Shown here piece after piece: positions 20,630 through 28,479 of a stretch of DNA of 43,533 nt. The position numbers and the translations under genes were made by a program. Below the pieces are notes generated by a model. That model had not been told where the DNA came from, ran no database searches, and saw nothing but the letters and a program-made list of their open reading frames with translations. The DNA is from a virus. The stretch's first letter is position 1; every line of letters starts with the position of its first letter. The stretch is taken from positions 1 to 43,533 of the IMG/VR virus record IMGVR_UViG_3300049893_000164. One strand, 5' to 3'.

Positions 20630-21007
20630 ATGGGCGGACGCGGTGGAGTGATCGGGACGATTCTTGGTGGCATCGCTGGTGCCGCATTGGGGCCGGTAGG
20701 GTTAGCAGCATCTACTGGTATGAGTGTGTTATCAGGCGCAGCGATGGGTAGTAGGGTCGGCGGGGTTGTTGATACCTTGACTAAGAAGAGCGGTGGGGGG
20801 GAAGGTAGTTCGTCTGCCCCTCCTGCCCCTCCTCCGCCGCCGACTCTGGCTGACCCTGGGGTACAGAAGGCTGAGAAGGAGGCGAGAGTTGCTGCGGCGA
20901 GCGCCAAGGGGCGTGCCTCCACGATGCTGATTACTCCGACTGCTGAGGGCACTGTCAGCAAAGAGGACGAGGTTAAGACCGCCAAGAAGTATTTGCTGGG
21001 GTCTTGA
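20630..21007 (+). CDS. Small glycine-rich virion-associated protein, 125 aa
   Basis: The N-terminal 55 residues are a Gly/Ala-rich hydrophobic segment (GVIGTILGGIAGAALGPVGLAAS), then a Pro-rich linker (APPAPPPPP), then a charged helix ending AKKYLLGS. Comparable small proteins stand between terminase and portal in related short-tailed phages and may be minor virion or membrane-active proteins. That assignment rests on position and composition only. Confidence 0.7.
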   Translation: MGGRGGVIGTILGGIAGAALGPVGLAASTGMSVLSGAAMGSRVGGVVDTLTKKSGGGEGSSSAPPAPPPPPTLADPGVQKAEKEARVAAASAKGRASTMLITPTAEGTVSKEDEVKTAKKYLLGS

Positions 21008-21010
21008 TCC

Positions 21011-22636
21011 GTGTACGGCGCTGACGATAAAGCTGGGGAACTTCTCAAGCGGTTCGAGAAGGTTCGCGGTGATAGGTACAACTGGGAGAGCCATTGGCAA
21101 GAAATTGCCGAGTTGGTTGTCCCGTCTGTGTGGGACTTGTTTCTGAACCAGGGGTATATCACTCCGGGTCAGAAGAAGAACGACAAGATATTCGACGCCA
21201 CTGCACCTGCCGCGCTGACGCGGTTCAAGTCAGTGATGGAGAGTATCCTGACACCACGGCAGCAGACATGGCACAAGTTGAAGGCCAGTGATCCGGTGCT
21301 GATGAAGGACAAGGACACGAAGCTGTGGTTCGAGGAGGTCAATAACCTCCTGTTCCAGTACCGCTACGCACCCAACGCCAATTATGCATCGCAGCAGTCC
21401 GAGATTTACGGGAGCTTGGGCGCGTTCGGCACAGGTTGCATGTTCGTGGATGGTATGGTTGGGCAGAAGGGGTTTCGCTACAAGGCGATCTTCTTGGGTG
21501 AGGTCTATTTCCTTGAGAACCACCAGGGGATAATCGACACGGTGTATCGTTGTTTCCGCATGTCGGCGCGGCAGATTGCTCAGAAGTTTGGTGAGAAGAC
21601 TCCTAAGAGCATTCAGGACAAGCTGAAGGAGAAACCTGATGAGGAATACGAGATCGTCCAATGTGTTCATCCTCGCGCAGATCGTGACCCTGTTCGCATT
21701 GACTATAAGGGGATGCCTTTCGAGTCGGTCTATATCTGCAAGGACACCAAGGACATCCTCGATGAGAGTGGATACCGAACGATGCCCTACATCGTTTCCC
21801 GGTACTCTACAATCCCCGGAGAGAACTACGGGCGCAGCCCCGCCATGGACGTACTCCCTGCTATTAAGACGCTCAATGAGGAGAAGAAGACCGTCTTGAA
21901 GCAAGGGCATCGGGTTGTTGATCCGGTACTACTGGCTTACGATGATGGTGTCTTGGACTCGTTCAGCCTGAAGCCGGGGGCGATCAACTATGGTGGCGTG
22001 TCTGCCGAAGGGCGTGCGCTGATCCAGGCGTTGCCAACAGGTAACTTGGCGGTCGCCAAGGACATGATGGAGGACGAGCGTAACGTTATCAATGATGCGT
22101 TCCTCATCACCCTGTTCCAGATTCTCGTTGAGACTCCGCAGATGACGGCCACCGAGGTCATGGAGCGTGCTCGTGAGAAGGCTGCACTGCTGGCCCCGAT
22201 CATGGGTCGTCAGCAGAGTGAGGCGCTTGGGCCGATGATCGAGCGCGAGATTGACATCCTCATGGAGCAGCGGTTGCTGCCGCCGCCTACGCCAGCGATG
22301 GTTGAGGCTGGTGGTGACTACAAGATCGAGTATGACTCGCCGTTGAGCCGGATGCAGAAGGCCGAGGCGTCTGCCGGTGGTCTGCGTATGTTCCAGTACG
22401 CGGGTGAGATTGCCGCCACGACGCAAGACCCGTCGCCACTTGACTGGTTCAACGTGGATGAGATGATGCCAGCACTGGCAGATGCTCAGGCCATGCCAGC
22501 CTCGTGGATACGCAGTCAGGACGAGGTTGATGCGATCCGTAAAGGTCGGCAGCAGCAGGCTGCGACTCAGCAGTTGATCGACGCGGCTCCTGCGATGGCG
22601 TCCATGATGAAACAGGGTGTGGGCGCTCCGTTATGA
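21011..22636 (+). CDS. Portal (head-tail connector) protein
   Basis: A 541-residue protein starting at GTG. It matches the T7-type head-tail connector family: N-terminal RFEKVRGDRYNWESHWQEIAEL, then DATAPAALTRFKSVMESILTPRQQTWH, and the central GRSPAMDVLPAIKTLNEEKK. Forms the dodecameric ring at one capsid vertex through which DNA passes. Overlaps the Bbp19-like gene by four bases. Confidence 0.93.
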   Translation: MYGADDKAGELLKRFEKVRGDRYNWESHWQEIAELVVPSVWDLFLNQGYITPGQKKNDKIFDATAPAALTRFKSVMESILTPRQQTWHKLKASDPVLMKDKDTKLWFEEVNNLLFQYRYAPNANYASQQSEIYGSLGAFGTGCMFVDGMVGQKGFRYKAIFLGEVYFLENHQGIIDTVYRCFRMSARQIAQKFGEKTPKSIQDKLKEKPDEEYEIVQCVHPRADRDPVRIDYKGMPFESVYICKDTKDILDESGYRTMPYIVSRYSTIPGENYGRSPAMDVLPAIKTLNEEKKTVLKQGHRVVDPVLLAYDDGVLDSFSLKPGAINYGGVSAEGRALIQALPTGNLAVAKDMMEDERNVINDAFLITLFQILVETPQMTATEVMERAREKAALLAPIMGRQQSEALGPMIEREIDILMEQRLLPPPTPAMVEAGGDYKIEYDSPLSRMQKAEASAGGLRMFQYAGEIAATTQDPSPLDWFNVDEMMPALADAQAMPASWIRSQDEVDAIRKGRQQQAATQQLIDAAPAMASMMKQGVGAPL

Positions 22637-22908
22637 CCGACGAGGTAGAACAGAAGGCTCGCAGTGTCTTGCAGCAGCGCAAGCGCGCCTATGCTCAGTC
22701 ATTCAGTGGCGTCAGTGGTGACGCTGTACTCAAAGATTTATCGCGGTTCTGTCGCGCCAATGAATCCTGTTTCCACCCTGACGCCAGGGTGCATGCGGTG
22801 ATGGAGGGTCGTCGGGAGGTTTGGTTGCGGATACTTGAGCACCTGAAACTGACCGAGGATCAATTGCTTCAAATCTACACTCACTCAAGAAAGGTAACAA
22901 ATGACTGA
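22633..22908 (+). CDS. Bbp19-like phage protein, 91 aa
   Basis: VLKDLSRFCRANESCFHPDARVHAVMEGRREVWLRI is the pattern of the Bbp19 family, named from Bordetella phage BPP-1 and found between portal and scaffold genes. Its exact role is unknown; position suggests head assembly. The start overlaps the portal stop (ATGA) and the end overlaps the scaffold start. Confidence 0.85.
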   Translation: MTDEVEQKARSVLQQRKRAYAQSFSGVSGDAVLKDLSRFCRANESCFHPDARVHAVMEGRREVWLRILEHLKLTEDQLLQIYTHSRKVTND

Positions 22909-23770
22909 CACCACTGGTGCCTCCGTATCTGGCGGGAACGGCGAAGCAGCACCGATCACTTCTTCCCCTGCACCCGGAACTGTTCCGACCACCAGCGAGC
23001 CTGCTGCTACATGGTACTCCGGGTTTGACCAAGAAACACTTGGATGGATGGAGAATCGAGGGCTGACCAAGATGGATCAGAACAAGGCACTGGAAGCCGC
23101 AATCAACGGTCATCGAAACGCCGAGAAGTACATGGGTGTTCCGGCCGACAAGCTGGCGCGCATCCCCGACTGGGAGAAGGCCGACAAGGTTGAACTCGAC
23201 CAGTTCTTCGGTAAGTTGGGTCGGCCATCGTCACCCAATGACTACAAGTTACCGTTGCCCGAAGGATCGAGTCCTGAGTTTGCCAAGGAAGCCTCGACAT
23301 GGTTCCATGAGGCTGGTTTGAACGAGCGGCAGGCGAACGCTGTTGTGACCAAGTGGAACGATTATGTTCAAAGTATTACTGTCAGGGAGACGGAAACAGC
23401 CCAATCCAAGTTCCAAGAGCAGGAGGCTTCACTCAAGCGGGAATGGGGTGCTGCGTTTGAGCAGGAGGTTGGGTTCGCCAAGAACGCCACCCGTGCTCTA
23501 GGTCTCAATGAACAACAAGTCAGTGCTCTTGAAAACGCTCTCGGTTTCGATGGTCTGCTCAAGATGATGAACAGTATTGGTAAGAAGACCGGTGAGGCCA
23601 AGTTCGTTACAGGTGAGTCCTCAACCAATGGGCCTATGACTCCAGCGCAGGCGAAGGCTCGTATCGATACTCTCCGTAACGACAAAGAGTGGGTCAATAA
23701 GTATCTCTCAGGTAATGTGGACGCTCGTGCTGAGATGGAGCGGTTGCATCAGTTCATGGTTGCCGCATGA
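22901..23770 (+). CDS. Capsid scaffolding protein
   Basis: 289 residues placed directly before the capsid gene. Disordered acidic N-terminus, a central region with WMENRGLTKMDQNKALEAA, NAEKYMGVPADKLARIPDW and GRPSSPNDYKLP, then charged helices and a basic/acidic C-terminus (RNDKEWVNKYLSGNVDARAEME). This arrangement is common to podovirus capsid assembly proteins that shape the prohead and leave before or during packaging. Confidence 0.85.
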   Translation: MTDTTGASVSGGNGEAAPITSSPAPGTVPTTSEPAATWYSGFDQETLGWMENRGLTKMDQNKALEAAINGHRNAEKYMGVPADKLARIPDWEKADKVELDQFFGKLGRPSSPNDYKLPLPEGSSPEFAKEASTWFHEAGLNERQANAVVTKWNDYVQSITVRETETAQSKFQEQEASLKREWGAAFEQEVGFAKNATRALGLNEQQVSALENALGFDGLLKMMNSIGKKTGEAKFVTGESSTNGPMTPAQAKARIDTLRNDKEWVNKYLSGNVDARAEMERLHQFMVAA

Positions 23771-23961
23771 TGGACGACCGAGAACTCGCCCTTGAGTGCC
23801 TGAAGATTGCTGCGGGACTTGTTAGTCCCACGGTGTCAGATCGAGTCGCGGCAGTTGCACAAACTCAAAAATTTCTATATGATAAGATCAACGAGGTAGT
23901 CAATGCGGACACGCCGAGGCGAGGAAGACCGCCGAAGTCCCGCGAAGAAGTAACCTCGTAA
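23767..23961 (+). CDS. Small protein with AT-hook-like tail, 64 aa
   Basis: The N-terminal helical part (DDRELALECLKIAAGLV) is followed by a basic end TPRRGRPPKSREEV. The core RGRPPK resembles an AT-hook, which binds the minor groove of AT-rich DNA. It overlaps the scaffold stop by four bases. It may be a minor head protein or DNA-binding factor; function not established. Confidence 0.7.
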   Translation: MMDDRELALECLKIAAGLVSPTVSDRVAAVAQTQKFLYDKINEVVNADTPRRGRPPKSREEVTS

Positions 23962-23977
23962 GCAGTAAAGCAGGCTC

Positions 23978-24048
23978 CTCCTATGAGGGTAACGCCGGGA
24001 ACGTATCCGCCTCAAAAGGGCTACGAACTTTTCGTTAACTCATAGGAG
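23978..24048 (+). promoter_or_regulatory. Structured 5' leader RNA of the capsid gene
   Basis: CTCCTATGAG (23978-23987) and CTCATAGGAG (24039-24048) are perfect inverted 10-mers, and the second contains the Shine-Dalgarno sequence TAGGAG of the capsid gene (ATG at 24055). An inner helix TAACG/CGTTA continues the stem after a small bulge. Two short hairpins inside the loop (GGA/TCC and CC/GG) suggest a three-way junction. Pairing would hide the ribosome binding site unless it is opened, so translational control or RNA processing of the capsid message is likely. Confidence 0.7.
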
Positions 24049-24054
24049 ACTATC

Positions 24055-24945
24055 ATGTCTGTGAATATCCCTACCCATTACGTCCAACAGTACAGCACGA
24101 ATATCGCGCTACTGTTGCAACAAAAAGGCTCTAAACTCCGTGGTGCTGTCACCACTGGCGCTCATGTCGGCAAGCAGGCATCGCCTGTTGATCAAATTGG
24201 TGCAATCGAGATGCAGGCTGTGTCGGGTCGTTTCAATCCGATGTCGCGTGTTGATGCCGCCACTGATCGTCGCTGGGTTTTCCCGAGTGACTTCGATCTG
24301 CCTCAACTGATCGACAATTTCGACAAGCTGCGCCTCATTACTGACCCGTCGTCGGCTTATGTGCAGAATGCGGTGATGGCTGCCGGTCGCCAGTTCGACA
24401 AGTTGATCTGCGCTGCCTTCACTGGTACTGCGAAGACGGGTGAAACCGGCTCGACTTCTACCAGCTTCACGGCTGCCAACGAGGTTGATGTTGCGACTGG
24501 TGGATCGAACTCGAAACTGAATGTCGCCAAGATCAAGGCCGTCAAGGAACTGATGATGGCGAATCATATCGACTTCGACACCGAAGAATGCTACATCGGC
24601 ATCACTGCCGCTGACCATGCTTCTCTGTTGAATGAGATTCAGATCATCAACATGGACTTCAACGCTCGTCCGGTTCTGGCTGACGGTAAGATTCAGCAGT
24701 TCCTCGGGTTCAACCTGATTCACTGTGAGCAGATTGAGACCAGTCTTGCTGGTACGAACGAGGTTACTCTGCCTGTGTGGTGCAAGTCGGGCATGTACCT
24801 CGGCATGTGGAACGACATTCAGAACTCGGTCTCGAAGCGTAACGATCTGCAAGGCGAACCCTGGCAGCTTTACACCATCATGACTGCCGGTGCGACCCGT
24901 CTTGAGGAAGACAAGGTCTACGCCATCGAGTCCTATCGCGCTTAA
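24055..24945 (+). CDS. Major capsid protein
   Basis: 296 residues, the usual size for HK97-fold capsid proteins of BPP-1-type short-tailed phages. MSVNIPTHYVQQYSTNIALLLQQKGSKL and FDLPQLIDNFDKLRLITDPSSAY are characteristic N-terminal features. The middle includes FTGTAKTGETGSTSTSF, and the end AGATRLEEDKVYAIESYRA. It lies after the scaffold and is preceded by a structured leader. Forms the icosahedral shell. Confidence 0.92.
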   Translation: MSVNIPTHYVQQYSTNIALLLQQKGSKLRGAVTTGAHVGKQASPVDQIGAIEMQAVSGRFNPMSRVDAATDRRWVFPSDFDLPQLIDNFDKLRLITDPSSAYVQNAVMAAGRQFDKLICAAFTGTAKTGETGSTSTSFTAANEVDVATGGSNSKLNVAKIKAVKELMMANHIDFDTEECYIGITAADHASLLNEIQIINMDFNARPVLADGKIQQFLGFNLIHCEQIETSLAGTNEVTLPVWCKSGMYLGMWNDIQNSVSKRNDLQGEPWQLYTIMTAGATRLEEDKVYAIESYRA

Positions 24946-24962
24946 TCTGAAGGAGATCAAAC

Positions 24963-25454
24963 ATGGCTGCTGAAAATCTGAAATCTGGCGTCATCACTAA
25001 TCGTGACGCTACTCCTGTTGTTCTGACTACTGCCAACCCCGGTCAAGTCTTCCGTTCCTACGGTAAGGTTGAGTGTGCTGGCGGCGATGCCGGTTCGACG
25101 TATCGCTTCTGTACTGTTCCTTCCAATGCTAAGATGGTTCGCGCTTTCTACTCGTGCGACGACCTTGGTACTGGTTTGACAATGAATGTCGGGTTGTATC
25201 AGACCACGGCTAACGGTGGTGCGGTCGCCGATGCTGACTTCTTCGCTTCTGCCCTGGACGTTGCTACGTCGGCGGTCGGCATTACGGAAATCACATTCGA
25301 GCGCGGGGCTACTCTGATCGATGAGATCGAGCAGCCCTTGTGGCAGCGCCTTGGTCTGTCGGCTGATTCTAACCGCGACTATGATGTGACTGCTGTATCG
25401 GCATCTGCTGCTGCTACGGGCACGATGGCTGTTTGGGTTGAGTATGTGATCTAA
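24963..25454 (+). CDS. Probable head decoration or structural protein, 163 aa
   Basis: Follows the capsid gene by 17 bases with AAGGAG at a good distance. A beta-rich sequence (SGVITNRDATPVVLTTANPG, FCTVPSNAKMVRAFYSCDD) with many Ala, Gly and Thr, and no enzymatic motif. Genes at this position in related phages often encode capsid decoration proteins. It ends at a strong hairpin. Confidence 0.65.
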   Translation: MAAENLKSGVITNRDATPVVLTTANPGQVFRSYGKVECAGGDAGSTYRFCTVPSNAKMVRAFYSCDDLGTGLTMNVGLYQTTANGGAVADADFFASALDVATSAVGITEITFERGATLIDEIEQPLWQRLGLSADSNRDYDVTAVSASAAATGTMAVWVEYVI

Positions 25455-25459
25455 GGATC

Positions 25460-25482
25460 AGGGGGCTTCGGCCCCCTCCTTT
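25460..25482 (+). terminator. Strong hairpin after the head genes
   Basis: AGGGGGC-TTCG-GCCCCCT is a perfect GC-rich stem closed by a UUCG tetraloop, followed only by CCTTTC. The T-run is weak, so it may reduce rather than stop transcription or protect the 3' end of the abundant capsid message. Confidence 0.7.
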
Positions 25483-25494
25483 CAGGAGATTCAG

Positions 25495-25689
25495 ATGGCT
25501 GATAAATTTTATTCGGTGGTTCTTGGTGAACAGATGACTCACATGGTTACGGAAGGTGGTTCGACTTCCGGTGAGGCCATTGAGTTGCGTGTCGCTGATA
25601 CAATCTACACGACCAAACTTAATGTGATCTTAGGTCTTGAGGCGATTGTGAATTACCTCAAAACCACTGAAACCAGTCCCATAGCGTAA
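25495..25689 (+). CDS. Small hypothetical protein, 64 aa
   Basis: Starts MADKFYSVVLGEQMTHMV after CAGGAGAT. Beta-rich, ending YLKTTETSPIA. It lies in the structural block between head and tail genes and so is probably a minor virion protein. No family recognised. Confidence 0.65.
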   Translation: MADKFYSVVLGEQMTHMVTEGGSTSGEAIELRVADTIYTTKLNVILGLEAIVNYLKTTETSPIA

Positions 25690-25699
25690 GGGGTCGATC

Positions 25700-26065
25700 A
25701 TGGCTGACGCTATTCGCGCTTTGGCAAGAACCGATCTCCCTGCTGCAATTCCGTCATGCCTTTTGTCATGGGCTGGATTGGATAGCGATGACTCGGGTGC
25801 TCCTGCTGACATGATTGACTTCCCGAGCATGACTGTTGCCGTCACCGGTACGTTCGGTTCTGGTGGTTCTGTAACCCTGCAAGGTTCCTTGGACGGGACG
25901 AACTACTTTGCTCTGACTGACGCTCAAGGTAATGCGATTACCAAGACGGCAGCGGGAATTGAAGAGGTCGTTGAAGCTCCTCGATATGTGCGCCCTTCGG
26001 TAACGGCGGGTGACGGCACTACTTCTCTCACTGTAACGATACTCTGCCGGAGGGTCATGCGATGA
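25700..26065 (+). CDS. Hypothetical structural protein, 121 aa
   Basis: MADAIRALARTDLPAAI at the start; then a beta-sandwich-like core: MTVAVTGTFGSGGSVTLQGSL, DGTNYFAL, RYVRPSVTAGDGTTSLTVTIL. This resembles small virion adornment domains. It overlaps the next gene by four bases. Role inferred from composition and location. Confidence 0.65.
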   Translation: MADAIRALARTDLPAAIPSCLLSWAGLDSDDSGAPADMIDFPSMTVAVTGTFGSGGSVTLQGSLDGTNYFALTDAQGNAITKTAAGIEEVVEAPRYVRPSVTAGDGTTSLTVTILCRRVMR

Positions 26066-26526
26066 GTATGTCTTATTCTCAAGCGGCTGATGAAGTCCGC
26101 AAAATCCTCAAAGGGTTTCGTGCTGTTGAGCAGGTGTCCGAGGCTCTTGAAAAGGTAGGTTCGTTGGAGAACGCCGCCAAGGAAGCTGAGAAGCGACTTG
26201 CTGATCTGAATGACCAATGTGATCGAGCGAGGGCTGCTGCGAACATGGCGTTGGTTGATGTTCAGGGTGCAAGGGACGAAGCGAAGCGGATTAAGACAGA
26301 AGCTATTGCCAAGGCTGATCAGAAGGTGTCGAAGGCGCAAGCTGACGCGCTGAATATTATCGAGAATGCAAAGGCTGAGGCGGTGGTGATCGAGACTGCG
26401 GTGACGACGTGGCAGGCCAACCTCTCTGATCTGAAGGATGCTTGCAAGTCGGCATCCGAGGAACTTGCCGCAATCGAAAAGAAGATCGCCGCAGCCAAGA
26501 AGCAAGTCGCAGCTATCCTCGGTTAA
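26062..26526 (+). CDS. Coiled-coil protein, 154 aa
   Basis: Almost entirely alpha-helical heptads from about residue 10 to the end (EALEKVGSLENAAKEAEKRLADL ... IEKKIAAAKKQVAAIL). The start overlaps the preceding stop (ATGA). In this position it may connect or chaperone the beta-rich protein that follows, but no homologue is recognised. Confidence 0.7.
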   Translation: MSMSYSQAADEVRKILKGFRAVEQVSEALEKVGSLENAAKEAEKRLADLNDQCDRARAAANMALVDVQGARDEAKRIKTEAIAKADQKVSKAQADALNIIENAKAEAVVIETAVTTWQANLSDLKDACKSASEELAAIEKKIAAAKKQVAAILG

Positions 26527-26532
26527 TTCGTC

Positions 26533-27816
26533 ATGGCAGATGGAGTTGTCCAACTGCATGACGACGGGCCGGGGAAGAAGGTCGATGCCGCTCTTCTGAC
26601 TGTTGGCGGACAGTCTGTCTATCGGCAGCGGGTTGAAGTCTATGCAGGCGAGCGCCTGTCAATGTCGCTCCCGAACATGGCGATGGACGCTGCGGGCCGG
26701 GTGCGAACCAGCAACCCGACCACCCTGTTCGACGGCAAGATTCTCGGCGCTGAAGATACGTTCAAGTGGGACACTAAGGGGACTGGGACTGCGGCCTTCG
26801 CGGCCAACATGATCACCATGTCCGTGACGGCTGGGCAGTATCTTGTCAGGCAGGCGAAGCACTGGAATCCGTATTTCTCCGGCAAGCCGCAGATGATCGA
26901 GACGACCTACATCAACTTCGCCAACGAGTCGAACGTGGTGAAGCGCGTCGGGTACTTCTCGTCGTCGGCCGTCGCCCCGTACTCCGCGACGCTTGATGGG
27001 ATGTGGCTTGAAGCGGACGGGACGACCTATCGCCTGATCTGTTCTAACAACGGGACTGAAACGCACAATATCCCTTGGACATCATGGGACAACTACTCGC
27101 TGATCAGCAGTTACGACTGGTCGAAGTTCTCGGTCAATGAAATCGACTTCTTGTGGCTTGGCGGGGCGGCATTGCGACTGTTTCTGGTGGTGAATGGGAG
27201 CTTCACCCTGATCCACACCATCACCAACCACGCAGGGACGCAGGATAAGCTGATCGTCCAATCCCCCAACCAACCGATTCGGTATGAGATTCGCAGCTCT
27301 ACAGGTGCTGGGTCAATGAAGGCCATTTGCTCGCAGGTTTCATCTGAAGGCACGACCTCTGAGGAGGGCGAGGAGCTGTCGGTTTATTCTGCTCCACTGG
27401 CGTGCAACACCGTGGGCACGATCTACGCCTTGAAGGGCGTTCGGAAGTCCGCGACGTACCGCAATATCCATGTGGATATTTCAGAGTTCGGGGCGTCGAT
27501 TGCCTCAGCCAGTACGGATTCAGGCGTTCTCCTGTTGATTCTCAACCCCACGCTGTCCGCCCCTCTGACCTGGGCTGCGAATAGCCGTATCGAGGAGGGC
27601 ACGGTAGGGGCTGGGCAGACCATCACCGCCGGGACAGGGCGAATCCTTGCTGCGCTCCCGATGAATGCAAGTGGGGCTGGGGCAACGAGTATCCAAGCTG
27701 GTCTAAAGTCGTTACCTATCGACATCGACAATACCGCCGGGCAGATTATTCTGGCGTACCAACCCACAACGGCAACACAGAACGTCACTGGCAATATCTC
27801 CGTAACGGAATACTGA
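26533..27816 (+). CDS. Large beta-rich virion protein, 427 aa
   Basis: Begins MADGVVQLHDDGPGKKVDAAL; no clear Shine-Dalgarno site precedes it. The middle has LPNMAMDAAGRVRTSNPTTL, a lectin/carbohydrate-binding-like stretch around WTSWDNYSLISSYDW, and a repetitive C-terminal domain. Proteins of this kind are found in the structural regions of short-tailed and marine phages, possibly as capsid-bound fibres. The base composition looks more GC-rich than the neighbours, which may mean separate acquisition. Confidence 0.65.
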   Translation: MADGVVQLHDDGPGKKVDAALLTVGGQSVYRQRVEVYAGERLSMSLPNMAMDAAGRVRTSNPTTLFDGKILGAEDTFKWDTKGTGTAAFAANMITMSVTAGQYLVRQAKHWNPYFSGKPQMIETTYINFANESNVVKRVGYFSSSAVAPYSATLDGMWLEADGTTYRLICSNNGTETHNIPWTSWDNYSLISSYDWSKFSVNEIDFLWLGGAALRLFLVVNGSFTLIHTITNHAGTQDKLIVQSPNQPIRYEIRSSTGAGSMKAICSQVSSEGTTSEEGEELSVYSAPLACNTVGTIYALKGVRKSATYRNIHVDISEFGASIASASTDSGVLLLILNPTLSAPLTWAANSRIEEGTVGAGQTITAGTGRILAALPMNASGAGATSIQAGLKSLPIDIDNTAGQIILAYQPTTATQNVTGNISVTEY

Positions 27817-27906
27817 CATGCTGCTTGTACTGTATCATCATATAATGTCAGGACTTAACCGCACAGGGAATGGCGGGAAGAGACGCAGACGTAAAAGGAG
27901 GTAGTA

Positions 27907-28479
27907 ATGTCGTCGTTTGTCGATATTTGCAATCGTGCGCTGCAAAAACTAGGTGCCGAACGCATCACTTCCTTAACTCAGGATAGCGTGAATGCTCGCG
28001 CCTGTAATCTGGCGTTTGAGCCTGTTCGAGATGCTGAGTTGCGTGCGCATCCTTGGAACTTCGCCATTACTCGTACCACCTTGGCGGAAGATGCCACGGC
28101 TCCAGAGTTCGGTTACACGGCACAATTTACTCTCCCTTCGGATTGCCTGCGACTGCTTCCTCCTGACCCTGCATCCAATATCACTGACTTGGATTGGCAG
28201 ATCGAGGGTAGGAAGATTCTGACCAATGAGGTAAGTTCGCTTGAGATTCGGTACATTAAGCGCGAGGAGGACAGTAACCAGTATGACTCACTCTTTACCG
28301 AAGCATTGGCTTGCGCTCTCGCAATGGAGTTGTGTGAAGAATTGACTCAGAGTAACACCAAGGCGCAGACAGTGCGTGAGGATTACAAGCGTGTCATGCG
28401 TGAAGCGAGGAAGCTCAACGCCTTTGAGAACATTTCGGCGGAGCAGCAGACCGATACTTGGCTGACGGTGCGTAACTGA
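27907..28479 (+). CDS. Tail tubular protein A (T7 gp11-like)
   Basis: 190 residues, GGAGGT leader. SSFVDICNRALQKLGAERITSL and RDAELRAHPWNFAITRTTLA are the standard N-terminal features; LFTEALACALAMELCEELTQS follows near residue 135. It joins the portal to the tail nozzle. Ends overlapping the gene for the gp12-like protein. Confidence 0.9.
   Translation: MSSFVDICNRALQKLGAERITSLTQDSVNARACNLAFEPVRDAELRAHPWNFAITRTTLAEDATAPEFGYTAQFTLPSDCLRLLPPDPASNITDLDWQIEGRKILTNEVSSLEIRYIKREEDSNQYDSLFTEALACALAMELCEELTQSNTKAQTVREDYKRVMREARKLNAFENISAEQQTDTWLTVRN

Noticed and set aside
27824-27846. TATAAT at 27841-27846 before the tail tubular gene as a late promoter
   Set aside because: No acceptable -35 box at 15-19 bases; isolated -10 matches are frequent. 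A loosely similar stretch at about 37748 was also not convincing.
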